DNA of 64,000 bases, taken from the NCBI RefSeq assembly GCF_030814815.1, contig NZ_JAUSVR010000004.1:124001-188000 (forward strand). Reading direction: 5' to 3'. The notes under the pieces are model-generated. The model made no database searches and was not told the DNA's origin. It saw only the letters and a list, made by a program, of their open reading frames with translations. The stretch's first letter is position 1. The number at the start of each line of letters is the position of its first letter. Source of the DNA: Ancylobacter amanitiformis. Its GTDB lineage: Bacteria > Pseudomonadota > Alphaproteobacteria > Rhizobiales > Xanthobacteraceae. The position numbers and the translations under genes are program-made. Positions 8,682-17,258 of this stretch are shown here, piece by piece.

Positions 8682-9128
8682 ATGAAGTTTCTGGATATTG
8701 GAGAGGTCGCGGAGAAAAGCGGGAACAAGCCCTCGGCGCTGCGCTATTATGAGGAAGCCGGGCTGATTTCCTCGGTCTCCCGGCACGGCTTGCGCCGACA
8801 GTTTGCCCCCGAGGTGCTGTTGCAGCTCAAGCTGATCGCAATGGGCAAATCGGCCGGCTTTTCGCTCCACGAGATCGCTGGGATGTTCGGCAGGAACGGC
8901 ATGCCGGATCTGCCGCGCGCCACCTTGCACGCGAAGGCGGACGAGATTGACCGGCAGATCCGCGAGCTGACGGCGCTGCGCGACACCCTGCGCCATGTCG
9001 CCGATTGCCCGGCGCCCTCACATATGGAGTGCCCAACCTTCCAGCGGCTGGTGGACGCAGCCGGTAAACGCGGCGAAAGGGGTGGGAAGGCGGAAAAGCC
9101 GGCTAAAAACGGCATCCGACCTGCGTGA
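8682..9128 (+). CDS. MerR-family transcriptional regulator
   Basis: A 148-residue protein from ATG 8682. The N-terminal winged helix (FLDIGEVAEKSGNKPSALRYYEEAGLIS) is the MerR signature, followed by the second wing RHGLRRQF and a dimerisation coiled coil (about 78-112, ADEIDRQIRELTALRDTL). The C-terminal effector part holds CPAPSHMEC, a Cys pair seven residues apart that may sense an effector or metal (inference). It probably activates the divergent MFS gene from the operator immediately upstream. The tail is Lys/Gly-rich and likely disordered. Confidence 0.88.
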   Translation: MKFLDIGEVAEKSGNKPSALRYYEEAGLISSVSRHGLRRQFAPEVLLQLKLIAMGKSAGFSLHEIAGMFGRNGMPDLPRATLHAKADEIDRQIRELTALRDTLRHVADCPAPSHMECPTFQRLVDAAGKRGERGGKAEKPAKNGIRPA

Positions 9129-9363
9129 CGATGCCGATCCGGCCGCGGCCATGGCGGATCGGCCATGACGGATCGGCCACGGCGGCATTGGTCGGTATCG
9201 CGTCCGCAATGTTGGCTATTTTGGCCGAAGCGGCGGGCCGCCCGAGACCGGGATGAGAACGACATCCACGCCATTGCCCCCAGCGCCGCAGGATCTGGAT
9301 TCAGCTGTTCGTTCTGCCCGTTTGTCGGGGCCGGGTGGCGGGCCGGAGGCAGGTAGGCTGGCA

Positions 9364-10263
9364 TCAGGGCGTTGAATTGGCAGATTGCGCTTCCTCCAGG
9401 AGCCAATGCGCAAAAGCCTGTATTGGACCGTCACTCAATCGGATCGGTTCCGGCAGGATGAGGCAAAAGGTCTTGGAGATCGACCGACCATCCGGCCAAG
9501 GCGAAACCAGGCGACCTTCTGCCAACAGGGTTTCGATATAAAGACGCGGCACCAGCGCGACCCCGAGGCCGGCGAGCGCAGCCTCGATCAGCATGGCGTG
9601 AAGATCGTAGCGCGCGCCGATCGCCGGGTTGGTCAGTGTTATCCCGGTCTCCTGCGCATAGAGCTGCCAGGCATCCGGGTTCTGGCGGCGATGAAGGCGC
9701 GGCAGCGCGTCGAGGGCCGTCGCCGGGTTCCGCCCCGCGATCAGCGCCGGATGGCAGACCGGAACCAGCACCTCATGCAGCAGGCGGTGCGTCCGCATTC
9801 CCGTCCAGGCGGGATGCTCGAAATGGATGGCGGCGTCGAACCCGCTGCCGGCGAGAATGAATGGCTCCATCCGCTCCGTCAGATGCAGGGTGATGTTTGG
9901 GCGCCGTTCCTGAAACCGCTTCAGGCGCGGGATGAGCCAGCGTGTGGCAAAGGTCGGCAGAGTGGCGATGTCGAGGCTCGCGCCGTCCTCCGGTTGGCCC
10001 ATCAGATAGCGGCTGTCGTGCTCCAGACGATCGAGCGTCTCGCGAACCTGCGCCGCATAACGCTCGCCGTTCGGCCGGAGCCGCACGCGGTTGCCGATCC
10101 GCTCGAACAGCGTGACGCCGAGAAAGGCTTCCAGCCGGCCGATCTGGCGGCTGATCGCTCCTTCGGTCAGGGTGAGTTCGTCCGCCGCCCGCGCGAAGCT
10201 GCCGTAACGGGCGGCCGCCTCGAAGGCCATGAGCGCGGAATGACTGGGAATCTTGCGGCGCAT
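9364..10263 (-). CDS. LysR-family transcriptional regulator (GcvA-like)
   Basis: 299 residues from ATG 10263, which has an AGGGAG site 7 nt upstream and gives the usual family length. The N-terminal helix-turn-helix reads SHSALMAFEAAARYGSFARAADELTLTEGAISRQIGRLE, the LysR signature of the GcvA branch. The remaining 200 residues are the effector-binding fold (RFQERRPNITLHL, GVALVPRLYIETLL). It is divergent from the operon starting at 10429 and is its likely regulator. The effector is unknown. Confidence 0.9.
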   Translation of the reverse strand: MRRKIPSHSALMAFEAAARYGSFARAADELTLTEGAISRQIGRLEAFLGVTLFERIGNRVRLRPNGERYAAQVRETLDRLEHDSRYLMGQPEDGASLDIATLPTFATRWLIPRLKRFQERRPNITLHLTERMEPFILAGSGFDAAIHFEHPAWTGMRTHRLLHEVLVPVCHPALIAGRNPATALDALPRLHRRQNPDAWQLYAQETGITLTNPAIGARYDLHAMLIEAALAGLGVALVPRLYIETLLAEGRLVSPWPDGRSISKTFCLILPEPIRLSDGPIQAFAHWLLEEAQSANSTP

Positions 10264-10428
10264 GCGCGTCTCCCTGGCGGCGGCGCGAAACGCGCACATC
10301 CATCATGATCTTTAGTCACTCAAGAATGAGCGAATATCGCTATATGGCCCAAGATCGCGTGATTATCATGATCAAACATCAACGAAAGACAAGCCCATCG
10401 CCTCAAGCGACCGGCTAAGGATGGTCCG

Positions 10429-10974
10429 ATGATCTACACCGTGGAATGCAGCTTTGCCGATCCGAGCAGCGAAGCGGAATGGAACGACTTTTACAGCCTG
10501 GACAAGCTGCCCGCCCTCATTTCGGTGACCGGCTTCCACACCTCGCAGCGGTTCAGGGCGTTGAGCCGCGGCTGCCCGGTCTATCTCGCCCTACACTCGA
10601 TCGACGGCCTCGACATCCTGACGGGCGAGGAATACCGCGGGAAGGGCGGCGGCAATTTCGCGCGCTGGCAACAGCACATCACCGACTGGCACCGGAACCT
10701 CTATGCCGGCATCGAGCGCGCGCCGGCAATCGGTGAGGGTGAATATCTGGCGTTGAGCGCCACAGGCCCCGATCCTCTGATCCGGCTGGGCCTCACCCCA
10801 TATGCGATGCAGGCGGTCGCCATGGAGAAGCTCCCGGAACACCGCTGGCTCGCCAAGGTGGAACGCGGCAAGGCGCCTGACATCGGGCATCTACCGGAAG
10901 GTGTCCATGTCTATGCGCCGATGACGGCGCAGTTGACGAATGACGTCGACGCCGCTGTCGGGAAGGCGCGGTAG
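10429..10974 (+). CDS. Hypothetical dimeric alpha/beta-barrel-like protein
   Basis: 181 residues, no signal peptide or membrane segment. The opening MIYTVECSFADPSSEAEWND with FYSLDKLPALISVTGF resembles EthD/stress-responsive alpha/beta-barrel proteins, in which a short beta strand is followed by a substrate-cleft helix. No certain catalytic residue is visible. It is the first gene of a three-gene operon with a tautomerase-like protein (6 bp gap) and a metallo-beta-lactamase-fold hydrolase, opposite a LysR regulator. Together they look like a small catabolic or detoxification module (inference). Confidence 0.65.
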   Translation: MIYTVECSFADPSSEAEWNDFYSLDKLPALISVTGFHTSQRFRALSRGCPVYLALHSIDGLDILTGEEYRGKGGGNFARWQQHITDWHRNLYAGIERAPAIGEGEYLALSATGPDPLIRLGLTPYAMQAVAMEKLPEHRWLAKVERGKAPDIGHLPEGVHVYAPMTAQLTNDVDAAVGKAR

Positions 10975-10979
10975 CACCG

Positions 10980-11306
10980 ATGCCGAATGTCACGATCTAT
11001 ATTCCGGCGGACAAGATGCCGCCGGACGAAGCCCTCGCAGACCTCACCGAGCAATGCACACAACTCTGCACCGGCATTCTCCGGGCCGCGTTGGCGAACG
11101 TGCATATCGTCTATGTCGCCGTCCGTCATGGCCTGGGGCACCCGGCCTTCGCGGAAATCCAGTATCGCCTTGAGCCCTTTCGGACGCCGCAGGTCATGGA
11201 CCGGTTTCTGGGAGGGCTGGACGGCGCCATAGAGCGCAATACCGGCCTCACCGCGCGCATTCGTTGCTTTGGCTATGAAGCGTCGAGCATTCACGCGCGA
11301 AATTGA
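10980..11306 (+). CDS. Tautomerase-superfamily-like protein
   Basis: A 108-residue protein beginning MPNVTIYIPADKMP. Removal of the initiator Met would expose Pro1, the catalytic base of 4-oxalocrotonate tautomerase-family enzymes, and the first strand VTIYIP fits that fold. The second half (ALANVHIVYVAVRH, LTARIRCFGYEA) could be the matching beta-alpha-beta repeat of a longer tautomerase. The assignment rests on the N-terminus and is moderate. It follows the barrel protein by 5 bp and precedes a hydrolase gene. Confidence 0.6.
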   Translation: MPNVTIYIPADKMPPDEALADLTEQCTQLCTGILRAALANVHIVYVAVRHGLGHPAFAEIQYRLEPFRTPQVMDRFLGGLDGAIERNTGLTARIRCFGYEASSIHARN

Positions 11307-11328
11307 GCGGATGCCAGGAGAAAAAGCG

Positions 11329-12168
11329 ATGTCCGATCTTGCCTTTCCCACCCAGAAGGTCGGTGACTTCACCATCACCGCAGTCAGCGATGGCTATCTC
11401 ACCGCCAGTTTCGACTTCCTCGCGAATATCGACCCGACTGAAGCCTCCCATATGCAGGAAAGTGCCGGGATAACGAATCACACCTCGATTCATATCAACG
11501 GCTATCTGGTGCGTGGAGGCGGTCGCACGGTTCTGATCGACGCGGGCGCCGGCGGTTTCAAACAATGGGGCGGCCGGCTGAAGGCCCATCTGCTCCTCGC
11601 TGGCATCCAGCCTTCCGGGATCGATGCGATCCTGTTGACGCATGCTCATCCCGATCATGTCGGGGGGCTGATGGACGCTTCAGGGCAAGCCGTCTTCCCG
11701 AATGCCGAGCTTGTCGCCCACCATCGGGAAGTCGCGTTCTGGCAGGATGACGGCAATCTCAGCCGCGCGCCCGAGCGCGCGCGGGGCAACTTCCTCGTGG
11801 CGAGAAAGGCGTTCGACGGCTACCGCGACCGGCTGCGCACCTTTGAGGGCGGCGAGGTGCTGCCCGGCATGACGGCGGTGCCGCTGCCGGGCCACACCGC
11901 CGGACACACCGGCTATCGGCTCGATTCAGGTGACAACAGCCTGCTGGTCTGGGGCGATATCGTTCATTTCCCCCAGATCCAGGTTCCGCGCCCCGAGGTG
12001 TCGATCGCGTTCGATCAGGATGCGCCTCTCGCCGCCGATACGCGGTCGAGGCTCCTGGACTCGGTCGCTTCGGATCGGCTGCTGATCGCCGGTATGCACC
12101 TCGGCGAACCCGGCTTCGCGCGGATCGAGCGGAAAAAGCTGGCTTACAGCGTCGCATATGAGCAATGA
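11329..12168 (+). CDS. Metallo-beta-lactamase-fold hydrolase
   Basis: 279 residues from ATG 11329, which has AGGAG 8 nt upstream; earlier starts overlap the preceding gene. The metal motif LTHAHPDHVGG (HxHxDH) binds two metals in lactonases, methyl-parathion-hydrolase-like enzymes and glyoxalase II. A further ligand His lies in PLPGHTAGHTGY, and an Asp in LLVWGDIVHFPQIQ. The overall arrangement resembles the MPH/quorum-quenching lactonase branch. There is no signal peptide. As the last gene of the LysR-flanked operon it probably opens a ring or ester in that pathway (inference). Confidence 0.85.
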   Translation: MSDLAFPTQKVGDFTITAVSDGYLTASFDFLANIDPTEASHMQESAGITNHTSIHINGYLVRGGGRTVLIDAGAGGFKQWGGRLKAHLLLAGIQPSGIDAILLTHAHPDHVGGLMDASGQAVFPNAELVAHHREVAFWQDDGNLSRAPERARGNFLVARKAFDGYRDRLRTFEGGEVLPGMTAVPLPGHTAGHTGYRLDSGDNSLLVWGDIVHFPQIQVPRPEVSIAFDQDAPLAADTRSRLLDSVASDRLLIAGMHLGEPGFARIERKKLAYSVAYEQ

Positions 12169-12219
12169 GCGTGCGGCAGGTCCGCGCGCTTCACCGTGGG
12201 TGATCAACGCCAAGAGGCG

Positions 12220-12525
12220 TCAATTCTGCCCGCCACCTGATGGCTGCGCCGGCGTTTCTGTCACCGGAGCCGGTTCGGACGAACCGGTCGCGCCTTCAGG
12301 AATAGGGGAAGCCTGGCACGCCGGCGCGTCGGCGACGCGGCGTTCCAGGTCGAGGCCCTGCTGGTAGAGCCGGGCGATCGAGCCGCCCGGCGCCGTGTCC
12401 GCCACCGAACACCACGCCAGACGATGCCCGAACAGGGATATCCCGCAGGCTTGCAGCATGACCCAGCCGGCGAGGATGAGCAGAAGCGTGAGCAGAACCC
12501 ATCCGGCCGTGTGCAGCATTCTCAT
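12220..12525 (-). CDS. Small single-pass membrane protein of the Srf/Tag-like cluster
   Basis: 101 residues from ATG 12525, behind a GGAGG-rich site. One membrane segment (about 6-28, AGWVLLTLLLILAGWVML) is followed by CGISLFGHRLAWC, two cysteines 12 residues apart, then a short helix (SIARLYQQGLDLERRV) and a Pro/Gly-rich tail. The same segment order (membrane helix, Cys pair, helix) appears in the SrfA-like protein at 26311-27600. It is the last gene of the cluster. Function is unknown; a role in assembling the membrane complex is inferred. Confidence 0.65.
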   Translation of the reverse strand: MRMLHTAGWVLLTLLLILAGWVMLQACGISLFGHRLAWCSVADTAPGGSIARLYQQGLDLERRVADAPACQASPIPEGATGSSEPAPVTETPAQPSGGGQN

Positions 12526-12544
12526 CTGCGGGACCCCCTCCGGT

Positions 12545-12994
12545 TCAGCTGCGCGTCTGCAGCGCCTGTATCTGCCTTCGGAGGCGCGCCACGTCGCTTT
12601 CGAGGACTTCGATCTCGGCGTTCGAACTGGTGGAACGGGCTCCGGCGAGGCGCTGCTCGGTGTCGGCCAGTTCGCGCCGCAGCTGTTCCAGCTCGGCATT
12701 CTGCTGCTGGACACTGCGCTGAACCGCCGCCCGGTTCGCCCGCGCGGTGTCCGCGCTCTGCTGCGCGACGGCGGCGGTCAGCCGCGCATCGGCCGCAATG
12801 GCCGTCTGGCGGTTCGCGGTGATGGCCATGGCCTGGGTATCCTGGGCATAGCGCCCGGAGTTCAATCCCTGCCGGGCGCAGGACAGATCGTCCGTTGCCG
12901 GGTTTCCGGTACAGCTGGTCTGGCAGCCGCCGAGGGCGGACGCCGCCAGGGTGAGGATGGCGAAGGATATCGCCGTGCTGAGTTTTCGCCGCAT
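12545..12994 (-). CDS. Coiled-coil lipoprotein
   Basis: 149 residues from ATG 12994, with AGAGGA upstream. The N-terminus is a lipoprotein signal peptide (LAASALGGC, lipobox LGGC). After a short Cys-containing segment (CQTSCTGNPATDDLSC) nearly all the rest is coiled coil (about 70-148, QQQNAELEQLRRELADTEQRL). It should be anchored in the periplasm or outer membrane. It sits just after the glycine-zipper lipoprotein at the end of the cluster. It could be a TagQ-like accessory, but no family match can be named. Confidence 0.72.
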   Translation of the reverse strand: MRRKLSTAISFAILTLAASALGGCQTSCTGNPATDDLSCARQGLNSGRYAQDTQAMAITANRQTAIAADARLTAAVAQQSADTARANRAAVQRSVQQQNAELEQLRRELADTEQRLAGARSTSSNAEIEVLESDVARLRRQIQALQTRS

Positions 12995-13019
12995 GGTGAT
13001 GATTCCTCTCATCTTGCGC

Positions 13020-13742
13020 TCAGATGTTGAGGCCGACGGAATCGGGGACGCGGCTATAGGCCTGCATCAGCCGCTGCTTGCGGTCCTCCAGCGTCGCCTT
13101 TTCGGCGATCAATGTGGCCTGCCGGCTCTGTACACTTTCCGGCGCGCCCTCGGATACTTCCTTGGAGAGCACGTCGATATCGGCCGAGGCGTCGCGGATC
13201 TGCTGGTCGAGCAAGCGCACGTTGCCCTGCGCGTTCGCCATCTGCTTGCGATAGTCGGCCGCCGTTACGCGCCCCGCCTGAAGCTCCACGTTGAGGCGGG
13301 AGATCTTGTTTTCCTCGTCGCTGGCCACCCGGCCCGCCGCTTCAGCCGTCCGACGATACTGCGCGATATTGGCGTCAGCCTGCGCAATGACCGTGCCATA
13401 GCGCTCCTGCTGCTCGGCATAGGGTCGCGTCTGCTGGTTGACATTGTTGGCGTAGAGACCGCCGCCGACGGCGCCGGCACCCGCGCCGATCAGCGCGTTT
13501 CGCGCAATGGCATCGCTGCTGCCGCCCGCGATCGCGGTGATTGCCGCGCCGAGCACCGCGCCGGTGGCGGCGCCGTATACCGCGCCCTGGGCGATGCGTT
13601 TCGTCTCGGTCTGTCGCAGCTGCTGTTCCGCCGCCGTCAGGTTGCTGCCGCCCGTCGTCGTGCATCCCGCCAGTCCAAGGGTCGGAATCACCATGACGGC
13701 GACGATTGCCAGTCTCCTGAATAACCCTGCCTGCGTCTTCAT
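13020..13742 (-). CDS. Glycine-zipper lipoprotein with coiled coil (TagQ-like position)
   Basis: 240 residues starting at ATG 13742, the codon best spaced from the AAGGGGA site; ATG 13751 is too close to it. The lipobox LAGC follows a 20-residue hydrophobic stretch. A glycine-zipper region follows (GAVYGAATGAVLGAAI ... LIGAGAGAVGGGLY, about 50-95), then helical coiled coil to the end. Gene order after the ABC genes and FGE-fold gene matches the outer-membrane lipoprotein TagQ of the type VI threonine-phosphorylation module. The equivalence rests on position and lipoprotein nature, not on clear sequence identity. Confidence 0.7.
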   Translation of the reverse strand: MKTQAGLFRRLAIVAVMVIPTLGLAGCTTTGGSNLTAAEQQLRQTETKRIAQGAVYGAATGAVLGAAITAIAGGSSDAIARNALIGAGAGAVGGGLYANNVNQQTRPYAEQQERYGTVIAQADANIAQYRRTAEAAGRVASDEENKISRLNVELQAGRVTAADYRKQMANAQGNVRLLDQQIRDASADIDVLSKEVSEGAPESVQSRQATLIAEKATLEDRKQRLMQAYSRVPDSVGLNI

Positions 13743-13781
13743 CTCGCCCATTCCCCTTCGAGTTTGTCTCGATCCGTTGCG

Positions 13782-15365
13782 TCAGTTCCACGGCTTGTCA
13801 CGGCCGATAACCCCGCTGATGACGTCCCGTGTCTCCGTGACCTCGCCGCGCGCATAGGCGCGCACCTGCCGCTGGACCATCCGAACGAAGGGCGCCAGTT
13901 GCTCGCTGTCCCTGGCCTGGAGTTCGGCCGTCACCCTCTCGGCCGCCGGCGGCACGCGGGCCGCGGCAATCGTGGCCAGCGATTGGATCGCGTCGGTGTA
14001 GCGGCGGCGGAACATGTCGAAATTCGCCTTTTCCGCGTCGAAGCTGCGCTGATCCAGTTCGCGCCCGTCATAATTGGCGTCCTGCAGCAGGCTGGCGATG
14101 TTCTCCAGCGCGCGGGAGGCGAGCTGGAGTTCGCGTGCCATCAAGCCGGCATTGAGGATGGCCCCCCGGATCTGCCGATCCTCGATGTCGTTGCGTCGTG
14201 CAAACTCGGCGGCGAGTTCCATTCGAAGGGCGTCGAGCTGCCGTTTGAGCCCGGCATTCTCGGTCTGCTGGGCGAGCCTGCCCAGCCGCGCGGCGGCATC
14301 GGGCGCCAGCGTGTTGGACGGCTGGCTCTGCACCGCAGCGACCGCGGCCTCCAGCCGGCCGACGTCAAGATCGGCGGACAAGGCGGCGGTGCCGACCACG
14401 ATGCGCAGCCCGGTGGTGCGCACATGGAATTCGCCCTGGGTGACCTGCGAGAAGAACGGCAGTTCCTCACGCACCGCGGAGTTCAGCTTGCCCGCATCGT
14501 CGAGGAAGGAGCCGCCGCGAACCACATAGCCGCCGATCCGGCCGTGAAGTCGGTCGGCGCGGGTCATGCGGAACGGATCGAGGACGATCTCGGCGGCGTT
14601 GCCATAGACATCGGCCAGCCCGAGCGGGTTGAGCTTGCGCGTGCCGATCGGCTTCACGCGTCCCTGGGCGGATTGCGGCGCGTTGTGCCAGGCATAGTTG
14701 TCGAGCCCTTCCTCCATGGGAAAACGCTCGTTCGCGCGCTCGGCATCCGAGACGGCGAGGCCTCCGCGTGCCGCGAATTCCCATTCGGTCTCGCTGGGCA
14801 GCCGGACATACCCGTCCGTGATGCCAAGCGCCACGAGCGCGGCAAGGCCGTTCGGTCCTGCGTAGAGCCAGGCGTTTAGCCGGCGGCTGAAATCGATCGC
14901 GTCATACCAGCTGATATCGGTCTTCGGCAGCGCCTGCGCGGGCGCCATGCGCGGGCATTCCGCCTCGCTCTTGGCCATCACCGCCTCGTACTGGGCGGTG
15001 CTGACCTCGTATTTTCCGATCAGGTAGTAGTTCTCGCTCGCGGTGCCGATCGGTCCTGCGATGTATTCCTCGCGGCGGTTCTCCATGAATCCGCGCAGCG
15101 CGTCGCGGCCGACACGTCCCATGCTGAATTCCCGATCCAGCAGCGGCGCGCCTGTGTCGGATCGGTTGATCCCCTGATTGGTGACGACCCTGCGCAGCGC
15201 CATGCTTCCCCCGCAGGGCAGGGGAAGAAAAATGTCGTCCGGCTGGGGTTGAGGATTGAACACCTCCTTGCGCCACCCGGTTTCGGCCGAGTCTGCGGGC
15301 AAGGCGATCCAGGGGCTCAAGGCCAGACACAGGGCCATTGCCTTGCGGCATCGATCAAAGCGCAT
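13782..15365 (-). CDS. Secreted FGE/sulfatase-modifying-factor-fold protein (TagR-like)
   Basis: 527 residues from ATG 15365, overlapping the permease stop by 11 bp. Residues 1-27 are a signal peptide. The FGE-sulfatase domain spans about 45-326: YLIGKYEVSTAQYEAVM, ISWYDAIDFSRRLNAWL, VRLPSETEWEFAARGG, NPLGLADVYGNAAEIVLD and VVRGGSF. In true formylglycine-generating enzymes the stretch after RGGSW carries the copper-binding cysteines. Here it reads LDDAGKLNSAVRE with no Cys, so catalysis is not expected. The C-terminal 200 residues are helical. With the adjacent FtsX-like permease and ATPase it matches TagR, a periplasmic activator of the PpkA kinase. Confidence 0.85.
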   Translation of the reverse strand: MRFDRCRKAMALCLALSPWIALPADSAETGWRKEVFNPQPQPDDIFLPLPCGGSMALRRVVTNQGINRSDTGAPLLDREFSMGRVGRDALRGFMENRREEYIAGPIGTASENYYLIGKYEVSTAQYEAVMAKSEAECPRMAPAQALPKTDISWYDAIDFSRRLNAWLYAGPNGLAALVALGITDGYVRLPSETEWEFAARGGLAVSDAERANERFPMEEGLDNYAWHNAPQSAQGRVKPIGTRKLNPLGLADVYGNAAEIVLDPFRMTRADRLHGRIGGYVVRGGSFLDDAGKLNSAVREELPFFSQVTQGEFHVRTTGLRIVVGTAALSADLDVGRLEAAVAAVQSQPSNTLAPDAAARLGRLAQQTENAGLKRQLDALRMELAAEFARRNDIEDRQIRGAILNAGLMARELQLASRALENIASLLQDANYDGRELDQRSFDAEKANFDMFRRRYTDAIQSLATIAAARVPPAAERVTAELQARDSEQLAPFVRMVQRQVRAYARGEVTETRDVISGVIGRDKPWN

Positions 15366-16542
15366 CGCGCAGGGCTCCCGTTGGAGCGAGGGTCCAGTAG
15401 CGGATCGTGAAGACGCCGGCGACCAGCAGCACCGCGCCGGCCGTCGCCGCGGCGGCGGCGGCGAGCTGCCGTTCGGAAAGGAACACGACCGAGGACCCGA
15501 TCGCGACATGGCCCAGCAGCGGATTGATGAGCGCGGCGACCGCGATGAACCCGGCGCCCGAGAACACGATGGCGGCGCATCCGATGCCGACGGCCTGGCC
15601 GAAAACCATGCTGGCGACGTCGCCTTTCGTGCCGCCCATCAGCCGCAGTAGCGCGATATGTCGCTGCAGCGGCAGGAATCCAAGACTCAGCGCGCCCCAG
15701 AGGCTTATGCAGGAGCCGACCGTCAGCACGGTTCCGAGCAGCAGGGTGAGCAGATCGGCCGCGCGGTTGAGCCGCAGCGCGAACGAGACCATCGCGACAT
15801 TGGCCTCGGCCCGGTGGCCGAGCGCATTGAGCTGCTCGGTGACGGCCTCGACCGATTCGAGGTCTCGGGCGTAGATCCGCGCACTCGCGAAAGCGCGCTC
15901 CTGTTCGGACGGGTCGCGTCCTGCGATCCGGAAACGCGGAACCCCATAGCCCTCCACGAAATTCTCCACCGCGACGATCAGGTCCGGCGCGACGAGAAGT
16001 CGCTGGCCGGCCAGTCGTGCGCGCGGGACCACCGGCCCGACGACCAGCGGGATGCGCATGAGGGGATCCACCCCATCGCGGCGGGTGGCGATCTCGATCC
16101 GGTCGCCCGGCGCCACGCCGAGCTGGGTTGCGAGATCCGCGCTGATCAGCACCTCGCCCTCGGCCGGCGGCGCAAACCTCTCCAGCAGCGGATCGCCGGG
16201 GGTGGACGGCAGCAGGGAGCCCTCGGTTCGCCGGCTGCCATCGGCCCGACTGACGAAGACGCGCAGCGACAATCCCCGCGTGGTGGGCTCGACATAACCG
16301 ATGCCGGCTAAAGAGCGGATGGCGTCGAAGTCATCCGCGGTGAGCGCGCGGTCCCCGCGCAGCCGGATCTCCACATTGGCCGGATCGAGGCGGAGCTGGT
16401 CGACCAGTGCCTCGATATAGCCTGTCTTGATGCCCCAGACGATCAGGGTCGGCAGGATGCAGGCCGAAATGGCAAAGACCGCGAGCAGGACCGCACCGGG
16501 CCGCCGCGACAGCATGCAATAGCCCAGGAACAGCCCCGTCAT
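15355..16542 (-). CDS. ABC transporter permease, FtsX/MacB type (TagS-like)
   Basis: 395 residues. ATG 16542 overlaps the ATPase stop as ATGA. One N-terminal membrane helix (about 15-38) precedes a large periplasmic domain of about 200 residues (LRLRGDRALTADDFDAIRSL ... DRIEIATRRDGVDP), then three C-terminal helices (about 265-290, 310-335 and 360-385). This 1+3 topology is that of FtsX, LolC and MacB, which transmit mechanical signals across the inner membrane rather than moving solutes through a channel. With its ATPase and FGE neighbour it corresponds to TagS. Confidence 0.82.
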   Translation of the reverse strand: MTGLFLGYCMLSRRPGAVLLAVFAISACILPTLIVWGIKTGYIEALVDQLRLDPANVEIRLRGDRALTADDFDAIRSLAGIGYVEPTTRGLSLRVFVSRADGSRRTEGSLLPSTPGDPLLERFAPPAEGEVLISADLATQLGVAPGDRIEIATRRDGVDPLMRIPLVVGPVVPRARLAGQRLLVAPDLIVAVENFVEGYGVPRFRIAGRDPSEQERAFASARIYARDLESVEAVTEQLNALGHRAEANVAMVSFALRLNRAADLLTLLLGTVLTVGSCISLWGALSLGFLPLQRHIALLRLMGGTKGDVASMVFGQAVGIGCAAIVFSGAGFIAVAALINPLLGHVAIGSSVVFLSERQLAAAAAATAGAVLLVAGVFTIRYWTLAPTGALRDAL

Positions 16543-17258
16543 GCCGCGTCCCGCTCCTGCGGACGAAGCATCGCATGGCCCGGCTGCCATTCGACCACCT
16601 CGAAATATTCGAAGTCGTGGCCGCGCGTGAGGTCCCGGTCATGCGAGATGATGAGAAGCGCAGCGCCGAGTTCGTCCGCCACGTCGAGCACGGTCCGCAG
16701 GAGGATGCGCGCCGTATCGGGGTCCAGCGAGGCGGTCGGCTCGTCGCAGAGGATGAAGGAAGGCCGATGGGCGATGGCCCGGACCACGGCAAGGCGCTGG
16801 CGTTGGCCGATGGACAGATCGGACACCCGCGTGCGTGGCGCGGCATCCAGCCCGAGGCGCTGGCAGAGATCGGCGATGACGCCGCTGTCACGCCGGCCCG
16901 CGAGCCGCTGCCCGAGGCTGGCATTCTCTTCGAAGGTGAGGAACGGAAATAGGGGACTGGACTGCAGGACATAGCCGAACAGCTTGGCCCTGAGAGGGGC
17001 GTGGTCGCGCCTGCCGCGGGCGAGGTCGGTACTGCGCCCACCCATGCGAAGCTCGAAGCGCGCCGCCGTGTCGGGATGGCAGGCCAGTGCCAGAATGTCC
17101 ATCGCGGTCGTCTTGCCGGAGCCTGTGCGCCCGAAGATCACCTTCCGGTCGCCCGGGCGAAGCTCAAAGGCGGGAATATCCAGCCGGAACCGCCGCTGCC
17201 CGTCTTTCAGTATCCGCTGGATCTGGCGACCGATGAGTTCTGCCATGTTCGCGCTCAC
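16539..17258 (-). CDS. ABC transporter ATP-binding protein (TagT/LolD type)
   Basis: 239 residues. Walker A is GRTGSGKT (43-50), the Q-loop lies in GYVLQSSPLFPFLTF, the signature is LSIGQRQRLAV (148-158; Ile replaces the usual Gly-adjacent Ser pattern LSGGQ), Walker B is FILCDEPTASLD (168-179) and the switch His is in ISHD. It is cytoplasmic and should drive the FtsX-like permease encoded next. Its ATG overlaps the stop of the VWA gene as ATGA, so the two are translationally coupled. Confidence 0.9.
   Translation of the reverse strand: MSANMAELIGRQIQRILKDGQRRFRLDIPAFELRPGDRKVIFGRTGSGKTTAMDILALACHPDTAARFELRMGGRSTDLARGRRDHAPLRAKLFGYVLQSSPLFPFLTFEENASLGQRLAGRRDSGVIADLCQRLGLDAAPRTRVSDLSIGQRQRLAVVRAIAHRPSFILCDEPTASLDPDTARILLRTVLDVADELGAALLIISHDRDLTRGHDFEYFEVVEWQPGHAMLRPQERDAA

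Noticed and set aside
9129..9363. A small gene or terminator between merR and the LysR gene
   Set aside because: GGATCGGCCA-like short repeats and GC-rich palindromes are present, but there is no U-run and no frame with a ribosome-binding site.
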